A DNA stretch of 64,000 nt from CAZIPN01 sp964541225 (GTDB taxonomy: Bacteria; Actinomycetota; Coriobacteriia; Anaerosomatales; JAAXUF01), in NCBI GenBank assembly GCA_964541225.1, contig CAZIPN010000007.1:1-64000 (forward strand), written 5' to 3'. Positions 1 through 11,100 of the stretch are shown in pieces. Below the pieces are notes generated by a model. That model searched no databases and was not told where the DNA came from. It worked only from the letters and a program-made list of their open reading frames with translations. Numbering within the stretch: the stretch's first letter is position 1; each line of letters opens with the position of its first letter. Made by a program: the position numbers and the translations under genes.

Positions 1-1546
1 AGTCGCCCTCGGCGATCAGACGCGCCGTGATGTAGCGGAGCTGGTACCACTCGGCGTGAGGGGCGACGGCGCCAAGCGCCTCAATGACGCTCTTGCCGAT
101 GAGCCTCTCGGCGGTCCTGATTCCGTCGGCTTTGCGCATGACCGCCTGGGTGACCAGGGGAATGTGCGCGGAGTCGTCGAGTACTCGCACGATGCGTCCC
201 GCGTGCATCTCAAGCGATGGGTCCGCGATGATGGCGTCGAGAAGGGCGCCGAGTGCCTCCGATGAGACGGCTGACGACAGCAGCTCCTCTGCGTCCACGC
301 GCTCGGAGCGCGCCGTGAGTTCGGCAACGACGTAGTCGGCGAGCATGACCTGGTGGCCGCCGAGCAGGTGGCCGACCAAGCTGGCGAGATTGACGGCGCA
401 TTCGTGCGCACGGTCCGGCTCAGTCTGCTGGTCCAGGAGCGTGAGCATGGTGCGCACGCCGGCCGCGTCAATCGCGGCACCTGACGCCTCAACGGCGAGA
501 CGCGCTTTGTCGAGATCGTCCTGACGGATGGCCCCAGCCTGTGCCACGGCGAGGTAGGTCTGACTGGAGGCGGCCAGAGAAGGCTCCGGCTGCGAACGCT
601 TGCGCACTTCGATCATGTGATCGAGGAAGCGACCCTCGAGTTCGGAGTGTCCCGACTTGGGGAGCATCGCGTGGACTTGGGCGCGGACGGCCTCGTCGAG
701 CCGGTCGAGCGGCAGCGACGCGATTGCATTTGAAAGCGAGAGCATGTTGCGTCCAAACGAGCCAGCAAGCATGCAGCTGGCGATTTCTCCAGCGCTCTGG
801 TGTCGAAACATCTCGCCCATGAGGTCGCGGAAAGGACCGGGTTCCATGGCGAGTCCGAGCAGCGAGTCGCGTGCCTCAGTGGTTTGCGACGAGAATGCCT
901 GCGCAAGCGAGCCGGCCAAACCGCTCTTGCCTTGCGGGCCGACAGCCTGGGTCAGCGAGACGAGACTGCCGAGAAGGGCGGGGCCGTCTTCTCGCGTCGC
1001 CTGCGAAAGCCACACGCCGAGCTTGGAGGGATCCCCCGCCAGTTCGTTCGCGTACTCGTCCCCGCCGCCGTCGCCACCGACACCGGCGCCTTGGCCTTCG
1101 AACCCCTCAGGCGTGGGAGCGTCCACGACGGTGAGCACAACCTCAGAGACCGTGACGCCCTGTACTCCGCGCGCGGCGAGGGCCGCACCAAAACCGCCGT
1201 TCGCGCGCACGTCCTCGGCAGGTCTGGATATCAAGAGCAGCATCCCGAGAATGTCTTCGGCGCTCGTGTGCTTCTCGAAGTGCAGCTCCGAGACGCCGTG
1301 GACGCGAAGCTCGGCGGAGAGTTCTTCTCCGCCGGGCACGCCGATGGCAACTGGCTTGCCGCCAGCTTCAAAGCCATTGCGCGCGATGACCAGGGACAGC
1401 GATTCCCCGCCGTCTAGGAAGAGGTCCGCGAGTGCGGTAGTCACGGCGTCGACGGACTGACGCGGGATGGGACTTGCGGGGGGATACAAACGCAACGACC
1501 GACTCGCTGTGGCTAGCGTTCTGAGCACGCGGTCGATCTTCGGCAT
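1..1546 (-). CDS. Partial protein with N-terminal 'YP' domain, paralogue of the 13907-16051 protein
   Basis: Open minus-strand frame from ATG at 1546 to the left edge with no stop: 515 codons, C-terminus outside the window. I translated it directly. The first ~150 residues match the start of the 13907-16051 protein: both have an L(R/Q)LYPP-S-IPRQ motif near residue 20-40, then a hydrophobic strand, an R(A/S)NGG-like segment (EDVRANGG here, EEVRAGGG there) and a ...VTVVEAQITLVD-like strand. The remainder is helix-rich, Ala/Leu-rich, and probably HEAT-like. No catalytic motif is visible. The gene is divergent from the membrane protein at 1749, with about 200 bases between them. Function unknown; see the findings for the shared-domain argument. 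Confidence 0.85.
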   Translation of the reverse strand, partial: MPKIDRVLRTLATASRSLRLYPPASPIPRQSVDAVTTALADLFLDGGESLSLVIARNGFEAGGKPVAIGVPGGEELSAELRVHGVSELHFEKHTSAEDILGMLLLISRPAEDVRANGGFGAALAARGVQGVTVSEVVLTVVDAPTPEGFEGQGAGVGGDGGGDEYANELAGDPSKLGVWLSQATREDGPALLGSLVSLTQAVGPQGKSGLAGSLAQAFSSQTTEARDSLLGLAMEPGPFRDLMGEMFRHQSAGEIASCMLAGSFGRNMLSLSNAIASLPLDRLDEAVRAQVHAMLPKSGHSELEGRFLDHMIEVRKRSQPEPSLAASSQTYLAVAQAGAIRQDDLDKARLAVEASGAAIDAAGVRTMLTLLDQQTEPDRAHECAVNLASLVGHLLGGHQVMLADYVVAELTARSERVDAEELLSSAVSSEALGALLDAIIADPSLEMHAGRIVRVLDDSAHIPLVTQAVMRKADGIRTAERLIGKSVIEALGAVAPHAEWYQLRYITARLIAEGD

Positions 1547-1748
1547 GTCGTGGTCCACTGTGACCAAGTCCCCCCTGTCCGTTGCGGGCTACAACGTATG
1601 CATCTGGGCGCGACGTTCTACCTGCGGGAACGCGTTGCCCTTCTCTTATCGGGCGAAGAGGCGTACTGGTTGAGCATTCCAGCTCGCCTTCTTGATCGCG
1701 CGCCAAAGCTTGCGGGGCGACAGGCGTCTTTGCTGGTACTCTTAGCGC

Positions 1749-3086
1749 ATGGTCAGCGTGTGGTTGCAGATCGTCGTGATTCTCGTGCTCATTGGCATCG
1801 AGGGGTATTTCGCCGCCTCAGAGATTGCGCTGATCAGCGCACGCAGAGCGTTGCTTCGGCAGCGTGCCGAGCAGGGTTCGAAAGGCGCATCGACCGCGAT
1901 TGCGCTGATGGAAGACCCCACTCGGCTGCTCTCAACCATCCAGATCGGGATCACGGTGATCGGCTTCCTGGCCGCCTCGGCAGGTGCGGTATCGCTCGCG
2001 CGGCCGATCGAGACGTGGATGAAGTCGCTCGGCATGCCGGTGGTCGCACGCGTGGCGCCGGTGCTCTCGGTGGTGTTGGTGACGCTCGTGATCAGCTACG
2101 TCACGCTCGTCATCGGCGAGCTCGTGCCCAAGCGGGTTGGTCTGCAGCGGGCCGAGGGTGTGTCGATTGCAGTCGCCGGCCCGGTCTTGTGGCTGGAGCG
2201 TGTCGCAGCGCCAATCGTGTGGCTGCTTACCGTGTCGACGGAGGGTCTGTCTCGGCTCATAGGAGTCAAGAACTCCGGCGTCAGGCCAGGCGTCACCGAA
2301 GAGGAGATCAAGCTGCTCGTCACCGAGCAGGGCACGTTGCTCGAAGAAGAGAAGCGCATGATTCACGAGATCTTCGAGCTGGGTGACACCGTGGCGCGCG
2401 AGATCATGGTGCCGCGCGTCGATATGATGCTCGTCGAGGACACCGCGACCGTCGCACGCAGCGCCGAGATCCTGCAGGGCACGGGGTTCTCTCGGCTGCC
2501 GGTCTATCACGGCGATCCGGACAGCATCGTCGGCGTGGCTCTCTTCAGGGACCTGGTGGATCCGCTCACGCACGGCAGCAGTGACGATCTCATCTCGCAG
2601 TACATGCGCGAGCCGGTCTTCGTGCCCGAGACCAAAGCGATCCTGCCGCTTCTCTCTGAGATGCGCGTTCGGCACAACCAGCTCGCGATCGTCGTCGACG
2701 AGTACGGCGGGACTGCTGGGCTCGTGACACTCGAGGACATTGTTGAGGAGTTTGTCGGCGAAATCGCCGATGAATTCGACCGGGAGCACAAGTTCATCCA
2801 GCAGCTGTCGGAGCGCGAATGGGCGCTCGACGGACGACTTCCGATTCAAGAGGCGCTCGATCGTGGAATTCCGGTCGAAGAGTCTGACGAGTACGACACG
2901 GTAGCTGGCTGGATGCTCGCCAGGCTCGGCCACATTCCGTGTCCGGGTGAGTCGACGACGCGCGACGGGTACGAGTTTCGCGTGCAGGCGATGCGCCGTC
3001 GCCGAATCGCCCGTATCCGGGTGACCGCGCCTGAATCGCCGCCGGTCGAGGCGCCCGTCGCCGAGCCACCCGCATCGCACATGTAG
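1749..3086 (+). CDS. CNNM/HlyC-CorC family membrane protein (DUF21, CBS pair, CorC_HlyC domain)
   Basis: 445 residues. Residues 1-170 form the DUF21/CNNM transmembrane domain, with hydrophobic segments near 4-28, 65-85, 100-122 and 140-163 and the diagnostic GELVPKR motif at 123-129. A CBS pair spans roughly 215-340 (REIMVPRVDM at 217-226; VVDEYGGTAGLVTLEDIVEE at 315-334). A CorC_HlyC domain follows to about 425 (EYDTVAGWML at 381-390), and the tail is Pro/Ala-rich. Bacterial relatives are membrane proteins linked to Mg2+/Co2+ efflux or tolerance; the old 'hemolysin' label is historical. The length is usual for the family. It is divergently oriented from the truncated gene at 1-1546. The transported ion is inferred from the family only. 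Confidence 0.92.
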   Translation: MVSVWLQIVVILVLIGIEGYFAASEIALISARRALLRQRAEQGSKGASTAIALMEDPTRLLSTIQIGITVIGFLAASAGAVSLARPIETWMKSLGMPVVARVAPVLSVVLVTLVISYVTLVIGELVPKRVGLQRAEGVSIAVAGPVLWLERVAAPIVWLLTVSTEGLSRLIGVKNSGVRPGVTEEEIKLLVTEQGTLLEEEKRMIHEIFELGDTVAREIMVPRVDMMLVEDTATVARSAEILQGTGFSRLPVYHGDPDSIVGVALFRDLVDPLTHGSSDDLISQYMREPVFVPETKAILPLLSEMRVRHNQLAIVVDEYGGTAGLVTLEDIVEEFVGEIADEFDREHKFIQQLSEREWALDGRLPIQEALDRGIPVEESDEYDTVAGWMLARLGHIPCPGESTTRDGYEFRVQAMRRRRIARIRVTAPESPPVEAPVAEPPASHM

Positions 3087-3130
3087 TCTGCAGCACGATC
3101 CGCCCTCGACCTTGCGCAAGGAGCCGCTTC

Positions 3131-4075
3131 ATGCCGAGGATCGTCCCCGCCGAGCCGACCAAACCGGGCGACGTCATCGACGCGCACGTCCACCTGTTCA
3201 CGGTGGGGCTGCTCGAAGAGGCAATCTCGAAGATGGAGAACACGCCGAAGCGGTTCCGCGAGGGGCTGAAGACTCGCAAGTGGGGCCGACGCGGCGATCA
3301 GACGCTGCCGGACCTCAGTCCCGAGGAAACGGCGAGCTGGTACATCGATCGGCTGACAGCGGCGAATGTGGCCAAGGCGCTGGTGGTCTCGGTGATGCCG
3401 GACAACCAGTGGACGCGTGACTTCCTGGTGGCGGCGCAGGGGCACGTGCACGCGCTGTGCACGGTGGACCCGCGCGATTCTGGCGCGCCGGCCCTGCTTG
3501 AGCGTGAGATGGCAGCGGGCTTTCGAGGCGTGAAGCTCTACCCGGTCAATCGCTGCTATCGGCTGTCGGACCCAGCGTGTCGGCCCTTCTTCGAGAAGGC
3601 GGATGAGCTCGGCGCTAACCTCATCATCCACTACGGTGTGACGGTCGATCCGACGGGCGACCTTCGCTACGCAGACCCGCTCGATCTGTCGCCTGTGGCC
3701 CGCGACTTTCCGGACTTGCAGTTCGTGATCGCGCACTTCGGCGCCGGTTGGCTCGACTCGGTGCTGCGCCTTGGGTACCAATGCAAGAACGTCAGTGTGG
3801 ACACAAGCGGAACCAACAATTGGATGGACTACTACGTGCCCAAGATGACGCTTGCCGAGGTGTTCGAGCGCGCGCTCACGGCTCTGGGACCCGAACGCGT
3901 CATGTTCGGCACGGACAGCGGCACGACTGCACCGTACCGCACGTGGATTCGATTCATGCAGCAACGGACGGTCGAAGAGATGGGGCTCTCGGCGAAGGAC
4001 CGCGATCTTATCCTGCGCGGCAATGCGTCGCGCGTCTTCCGACTCGATGAGCCGCTTGCGCCGATGGGGAGTTGA
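3131..4075 (+). CDS. Amidohydrolase-family metal-dependent hydrolase (amidohydrolase_2 type)
   Basis: 314 residues. The start ATG has AAGGAG eight bases upstream. It is a TIM-barrel amidohydrolase of the type in PF04909: IDAHVHLF near residue 20 supplies the N-terminal HxH metal ligands, GFRGVKLYP (about 133-141) is the GxKxYP strand, LIIHYG (about 164-169) and FVIAHFGAG (about 199-207) supply further histidines, and RVMFGTDSG (about 258-266) carries the C-terminal metal-binding Asp. The substrate cannot be read from sequence; relatives include decarboxylases and lactonases. It is followed 6 bases later by a methyltransferase, so the two are probably co-transcribed. Confidence 0.88.
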   Translation: MPRIVPAEPTKPGDVIDAHVHLFTVGLLEEAISKMENTPKRFREGLKTRKWGRRGDQTLPDLSPEETASWYIDRLTAANVAKALVVSVMPDNQWTRDFLVAAQGHVHALCTVDPRDSGAPALLEREMAAGFRGVKLYPVNRCYRLSDPACRPFFEKADELGANLIIHYGVTVDPTGDLRYADPLDLSPVARDFPDLQFVIAHFGAGWLDSVLRLGYQCKNVSVDTSGTNNWMDYYVPKMTLAEVFERALTALGPERVMFGTDSGTTAPYRTWIRFMQQRTVEEMGLSAKDRDLILRGNASRVFRLDEPLAPMGS

Positions 4076-4081
4076 GAGACT

Positions 4082-4915
4082 GTGTCTCATGGGGATGCGA
4101 AAGACTCGAGCGAGCACGTCGTGCGTGATCTGCACAAGGCGATCACGGGGGATTACGACACCTTCGTGAACTGGAACAAGCGGCTGGAGCGAGAGTTGCC
4201 GTTCTTCCGCAGCGTGTTCGACGAGGTACATGCGGCTCGCGTCGTTGATGTGGGTGCAGGGAGTGCTCGGCACGCGATCGCGTTTGCAGCCTGGGGGATG
4301 GATGTGACCGCAGTCGACCCGGATGAGTCGATGCGCGACCAAGCCAAACGCAACATCACAGAAGCTGCCGAGAAGACCGCGGACGCCGGCGGCAGCGTGC
4401 GGCTGGTCGCGGGCGGCTTTGGCCAGCTGCATGGGCTGGGTCTCGCCGGTGCGGACGCGCTCACGTGCACGGGCAACGCGCTGCCGCACGTGCGTGGACT
4501 CGCGGGCCTGCGCGAGGCGCTGGCGGACTTCGCGGCCGTGCTGCGGGAGGGCGGCGTGCTCGTGCTGCACCTGCTCAACCACGATCGGCTGCTCGCGACG
4601 AAGCAGCGCACGCTCGCGCCAGTGGTTCGCGAGATGCCGGAAGGCACGCGTGTCTTTCTTCGCGTGATCGACTACCCCTCAGATGGCGGGGAGTTTCTGG
4701 GCCTGGATTTCGCCACGCTCGTGCGTGACAACACCGGGACGTGGAAGGTGGCGTCGCACCGCTCGGCGCACACGATCATCACCGCCGGGACGCTTCAGCA
4801 CGAACTCGCCGATGCGGGTTTCGAGCGCATCAAGATCTACGGCGGCCACGATCGCCGAGCGCTCTCCGATGCCGACGAAAGCATGCTCGTAGTGGCGAGG
4901 CGAGCGGCGGGCTGA
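4082..4915 (+). CDS. Class I SAM-dependent methyltransferase
   Basis: 277 residues, GTG start. Rossmann-fold methyltransferase motif I is clear (VVDVGAGSARHAIAFA, about residues 54-69), followed by the acidic end of strand 2 (VTAVDPDESM, about 75-84) and a motif II region (ADALTCTGNALPHV, about 125-138). The architecture resembles Methyltransf_25 family small-molecule or protein methyltransferases; no substrate can be assigned. It starts 6 bases after the amidohydrolase stop, consistent with an operon. An ATG at 4089 lies out of frame, so GTG at 4082 is preferred. Confidence 0.88.
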   Translation: MSHGDAKDSSEHVVRDLHKAITGDYDTFVNWNKRLERELPFFRSVFDEVHAARVVDVGAGSARHAIAFAAWGMDVTAVDPDESMRDQAKRNITEAAEKTADAGGSVRLVAGGFGQLHGLGLAGADALTCTGNALPHVRGLAGLREALADFAAVLREGGVLVLHLLNHDRLLATKQRTLAPVVREMPEGTRVFLRVIDYPSDGGEFLGLDFATLVRDNTGTWKVASHRSAHTIITAGTLQHELADAGFERIKIYGGHDRRALSDADESMLVVARRAAG

Positions 4916-5054
4916 GGGCGGGTACGACGACGGCGTCCTCGCGCCGCGGCCTAGCTGCGGCGGCTGCTGCGGCGCTCGGAAGATGACTCCGCTGACCACT
5001 GCGGTCAGGCCTCGGAAAGGGCTGGGTAAGCCCCCCTCTCTAGCGTGTGTCGTG

Positions 5055-5104
5055 CACCCGAATATCGGGTGGTCCCTGGCACACGCGACTTCTCTGGTCG
5101 CGTG
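5055..5104 (+). other. Two tandem hairpins in the leader of the RHS gene
   Basis: The 264-base stretch before the RHS start contains no gene. It holds two perfect hairpins: CACCCG/CGGGTG (5055-5060 / 5066-5071) and CACGCGAC/GTCGCGTG (5082-5089 / 5097-5104). Neither is followed by a T tract, so they are not ordinary terminators. I could not match them to a known riboswitch class. Confidence 0.4.
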
Positions 5105-5179
5105 ACGATCAGGCATTGCCGCCGAACGTCATCCAAGTCGGGACTGGCTAGTCGAAAGAAGATTCTGGGGGGAATCACG

Positions 5180-8100
5180 ATGAGGTTGTCACTGCCGCGT
5201 TCTGTCCGCCGCGCACTTTCCATCGCTATTGCAGTCGCTATGGTGGGATCCAATCTGCTTTCGGGCGCGTCCTTTGCTCTTGCCCGAGGTCGACTCCTGG
5301 GGGCTCCTGCTATCGGCGTTCCGCCAGGTGGCGTGCCGGTTGTGACTTCAACGGGACGAGCGGCACCGCCTCCGACCGACATCTCCGAAGGCCAGTTCGC
5401 TCAGCGAGCCAAGTCCCTGCGAGTCGTCCAGACTCCTCCGACCGTCGTGCGCGAGATCGAGTCATCACGCACGGCCGACTCCTCCAAGTTCTTGATGTCT
5501 GACGGGTCCTACTCCCGAGACATCTACACCGGGCCTGTCCACTACCAGGATCAGGCCGGGAAGTGGCAGAGCATCGACCCTTCGCTCGTGCCAACGGATA
5601 CGCTGGGAGTCACACACACCAAGGCCTCGGACTACGACGAGACCATCGCTTCTCATAGCATCACGGCCACGCCTGTGAGTGTGCGTCACAAGACGTGGTC
5701 GTTTGGGATGAGGCTTGTCGGCGGCCAGCAATCAGACGTTCTCGCGCTGGGGAACACCGCCGTCTTTCCGCTTGCGATGAGCGACACCAAGCTTACCTAC
5801 GAAACACTGTCCAACGGCACCAAAGACACCCTGACGCTTGCCTCGAAGAAGGCACCGGACTCCTTCACTTTCTTCATGCCGCTTGAAAACCTTGCCGTCT
5901 ACACGGCTGTCGACGGCACCGGCTACAAGCTCTATGACGCGACCACGAACAAGCAGGTCGCATCCATCGCGCCGCTTTCGGTGTTTGACTCGGCGTGTGG
6001 CGATGGCGTGCCGGGTGCGATTTGCACCAGCGCCACGATGAGCGTGGTCTCGGCGCCGGGCGGTGCCTACCTCACCTACAAGGTTCCGCGAGATTGGCTT
6101 GATGACCCGGCGCGCGTCTTTCCCGTGCAGGTCGACCCGAGCATCACCTACGGCGGAAGCGACGTGTGGGTGGACACCTTCGTCGCCCAGGGCGCTCCCA
6201 CGTCAGCGCACTACTCCGACACGAAGCTCGACGTCGGCTACGTGGGCAGCTACAAGATCTGCCGCACGCTGCTCAAGTTCAACATGGCGGCCATCGAGCC
6301 AGGCGCGTCAATCTCCGGCGCCACGCTTCAGCTCAACTGCTTCAAGAACACGTCAAGAGGTTCTCAGACCGTCATAGCCGATCCAGTCGTCGGGGACTAC
6401 CAGTGGCCCTACAACGTGACCTGGAACACGCGGCCGACGTTCGAAGGAGTCGGGGACTACACCTCGGTTTCGGGCACTGGATACAAGAGCTGGACGAGAT
6501 TGGCGCGTGCCGTACAGGGATGGTATGACGGCACCCGGCCAAACTACGGTCTGATGGTCTTCGACAACAACGACTTGAACCTGGGCTCGAGGGATTCCTA
6601 CCGGCAGTTCAGACAGTCCGAGTACTCGGGTTCGAGTGCCCGGCCACACCTCACTGTCGCCTACACGAACCCTTCCATCGCACCGGCGACCTTTGACAAG
6701 ACCAGCTACGCGCCCGGCGACGAAGTCAACGCCACGGTCAACATCAGCGCCAGGATGCACCCCACGAATGTGCAGATGAAGGTGATGAGCGGCTCAACGT
6801 GCCGAGGNNNNNNNNNNNNNNNNNNNNNNNNNNNNNNNNNNNNNNNNNNNNNNNNNNNNNNNNNNNNNNNNNNNNNNNNNNNNNNNNNNNNNNNNNNNNN
6901 NNNNNNNGTGACGGCAGCGAGCGCGGACTGGTTTGCCGAGGCCGACATCGACGGTGACGGGTTCAACGACGCGGCGAATGATGCCAACACGCTGGGCCGG
7001 GGATCGGTCGCGCTGAAGTGGGCGGCAGTGCCTTCAGCTTCCAGCTACGACATCTATCTGTTCGACGGATCAACCTACCGCAAGGTGGGCGTGACGACAG
7101 GCACATCGTGGACAAGTGCGGGCAAGGGACTGTATCCGTCCGACACTGCGATATCCAACCTTGCCGCTGGCACGACCGGCAATCCGTTCCTGGCTGGCAC
7201 GGGACTCGACCTTCGCGACGATCCCCGGGGGTTGTACGCGAAGACGGCTGGCAGCTCATGGGACAACGTGCCCGCCTATGCCTTCAAGGTCGTTGCCCGC
7301 AACAGCGTGGGCTCGTCGGTCATCTCCGACGCCCCGACAGCGTCCGTGACGCTGGACTCTCGCACGCTGCATCTCAACGACGACCCCGCGCACACGACGT
7401 TTGATCTGGGAGGAATCGAAGACGACGGCAGCTCGGTCTTGCTCGATGCCAAGACGCTCAGGCTCTCCTCGACCGATCTGGATATCGAGAGCTTCGGTCC
7501 AGATACCGCGCTGTCCCGCACGTACAACTCGAACAGCACCACGACCGGCCTCTTTGGAGCTCCCGGCTGGATGTTTGGCTTCGAGCAGAGTATCTCGGCG
7601 GACGCGAGACACGCGGTCTACACCGACGAGGTGGGCGACAGGCATGTCTTCACGCGTTCGGACGCGGGAAGCTGGGTATCGCCGATGGGGCTCGACGCAG
7701 TGCTCACCGGTGGATCAGGCTCGGGCTACACGCTCGCGTACCACGACCGGACTGTCGATGAGTTTGACTCGAACGGCACCTTCGTCTCAGAAGCTGACAA
7801 CAATGGTCTGAAGACGACCGTGGCGCGAGGCACAGACGGCAACGGACATAGCACGGTGACGCTCTCGGCGTCCAACGGTCACCAGATCGTGTTGACTACC
7901 GCAAGCGCGACGCACGCCAAAGCGACGTATTCAGCCGACGGCCAGACGCGCGAGGTTGACTACACCTGGGCCGGAAGTGGAAGCGGATCATCTGCAACGG
8001 GGACCGAAACCGTGTCGACGGTCTATTCCGATGACGGGGCCACGCCGACGAACACGACACGCTATGTGTACTCGGCTGGACGTCTCGTCTCGGTGCTCGT

Positions 8101-11100
8101 CTCGGCGTCAACGCCGATTGCGCACGTGAATGGCTCCGCCGACTGGGACTTCTCCTACACCGGTGACGCGCTGGCCAGTATTGTCACGCCAGCCTATGAC
8201 GGTGCGGGTGACCGGGCTGTCACGCACATCGTGTATGGCGAAGACGCCAACGGGCTCGCGAAGGCCACAATCACACAAAGAGGCGAAGTCGGCGGGCAGG
8301 TCAGGGACGTCACTCGGACATATGGCATCAATCCGAGCAAGAGCATGGCGTACAAGACCAATCCGTACGTGGCCGGCGACCCGGTCAAGACCTGGGCCTA
8401 CACCTATTCAGCGCAGGGGGATCAGGCTAGCGAGACCGATCCGGATTCAGAAGTCAGCAGAAGTGTGTTCGATACATCCAGCGACGAGATCGTCTCAGTT
8501 GACACGATGGGACGCACGACCTCGAACACCTACGATTCGCACGGTGACTTGCTGTCCTCGACCGATCCCGCGGGCTCGGTCGTCAGCAACGACTACGACG
8601 CCAATGGCAACCTGGTCCTGTCGACGAAGACACTTGATGCTTCGGGCAAGACGGCGTGCATGAAGTGCTCGTATGACACCGACGCCACGTGGCGAAAGAC
8701 GTCCGACGTACAAGAACTCTCCGTGAGCGGATCCACGAGCCACTGGCTTGACGTCGAGTACTCCTACGACGAGAACAACGGAGCCGATCGGCCCTCGATC
8801 GTCACGCAGTGTGGACTGGCCGGGGACGCGAGCGGGCAGAACCTCGTTGCCGAAGACATCGATCTGGGCGGCGGTGCGTCGGTGCCATCGGTACGCACTT
8901 CGGCCCACTTCGACGGCTGGGGCAACCAAACCAGCTCGACGGACGCATCGGGGGCACTGACGACCGCGAGATTCGACTTGGCGGGCAACCAGACCAAGAG
9001 CACCGATTCGCTTGGCTTGGCAACCAATCACACCTACGACGGTCTTGGGCACGCTCTTTCCACCTGGCAGTCGCGTGACAATACCTCCGCGGTGATTGAC
9101 TACACGCAATCAGACTTCGACGCATTCGGACACATGGTCGAAGAGCGTGACTACCTGACCTCTGGGGGTATTTCAACCGCGGTCTTGAACGCAACAACTC
9201 GGCACTTCTTTGACGCTATGGGCAAGGAGATCGGCTTGCATAATTCCGCCGTCTGCGGACTAGACGCACGAGACGATCATGACGCCATGGGCAATTGCAC
9301 CAAGTCGTGGACGTCTGGGCTGGAGGCCGGGCAACACACGGACGCCTATGCCGTGCGATCGGTCTATGACGCCGAGGGCCGAGAAATCAGCAGTACCATG
9401 CCTGCGGCTGCAGTTGCCGACACCAAGACGTACAACGCGGATAGCTCCGTCGCGATGGAAAACAAGCCTGACGGCACCGCCGCCACCTACACCTATGATG
9501 CGGCGGGCAACCTCGCAAGCGAGTCCGTCAACTCCACCGCTGGCGTCACAACCACGAGAAGCGTCTACGACAAGGGCGGACGAATGGTGACGAGCGTCGA
9601 TGGTGACGGGAGTGAGACGGACTACGACTACGACCTTGCGAGCCGCCGAGTCGCCGCGCATGGACCCGGCCAGCCTGCGGCGAGCACCACGACCTACAAC
9701 GCGCTTGGCTGGACGACGAGAGCAATCGACGCTGACGGCATAGTCACGACCGATACCTACGACGTTTGTGGACGTGTGGTCGGCGAAACGGTGGGTACCG
9801 GACAAGGACCAACGAGGTCGTCCTTCGACGCGACTGGACGTCTTCTGAGGCAGATCGATCCCAACGGCCGACAGCTCGATGACGTATACGACGGCTTTGG
9901 ACGCGTGGTCAGAGAGACGCAGGTCTCAACGGCGACTGCCTCGATTCCGCTGATGATGCGCACGGTCAAGGACGTATCCACGACCTATGACTCGGCGTCG
10001 AGGGAGGCTACAACTGCCGACTCCAAGAGCGGTGTGGTCACCACGTACCGGTATCCAGACCCAGGAACCGCCGGTCGAACGATTCAGACGATCTCGTGTG
10101 GAGGGCTGAGCACTACCGTCAATGTTGACAGCGCCGGAAACGAGGCCACTCGAGTAACATCGGGTGCAGGGGTGTCCTTCACCCGCTCCGTAGATGCCAC
10201 AGACCAAGCGGGACGCATAACCGGTTGGCACGTCGGCGGATTCGCGCAGACACGAGCCTTTGACAGCGACGGTCATGTTGCGTCCCAGGCGGGCTCGGGC
10301 TTCTCGGGCCCAGCGACCTACGTCTACAACGGTATGATCGGCAAGAAGTCTGAAGACCACATCAGGCTTTCGTCTCAAGCTGGCGGGCCGATCGACTGGA
10401 CGTATGGCTACAACAAGGACGGGCGGCTGGTCTCTGCTGCACCCACCGGCCAGACGGCTGAGATGTTTGGCTATAGCGAGGGCGGGAACGTCACGAGCTA
10501 CCGTGCACTCGTCGATCGGGCGGGATCCACCGAGCCCGGGGTGTTTGGCTACGACGCGACTGGAAGGCTTGCCAAGAGGTTTGCCTCCAACGGCACGACA
10601 TTGCTGGAATCATACGTCTATGATCCCGCGCAGGGCGCTCGCCGCAGTCAGACGCGATCCGGAGAGGCGGCGGTCACCTACACCTACACCGGTCAGCAGG
10701 GACTCGCCACCTACTCCAAGCCAGCCGGTGCGCAAGGCGGTGCGGCCGCAATCGGTGCCGACTACACCTACGACGCGACCGGTCAGCGCCTGCATTCGTC
10801 AGTCTCGAAGACTCTGGCTGGCGTGACTTCTAGCACTGAGACCACGTGGACGTACTCCGGAACGACACTGCTGTCCTTCGACACAACACAGAGCGGCGGC
10901 ACAGCGTCGGCCTGGAAGATCACCTACCTCTATGACGATGAGAGTCGACCGTATGCTGGCGTCTATCGTTCCAACGGTGCCAGTCCGGTCGTCTTTGGCA
11001 TCGTGACTACGGATCGCGGTGACGTCGTCGCACTGACAGACGCTCATGGGGACCCCTTCGCAAGCTACCGGTACGATCCGTGGGGAAGGCCTCTTGGAGC

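Noticed and set aside
5045..5179. Upstream in-frame start for the RHS gene
   Set aside because: The signal peptide and ribosome-binding site begin at 5180; the earlier 45 codons lie across two hairpins.
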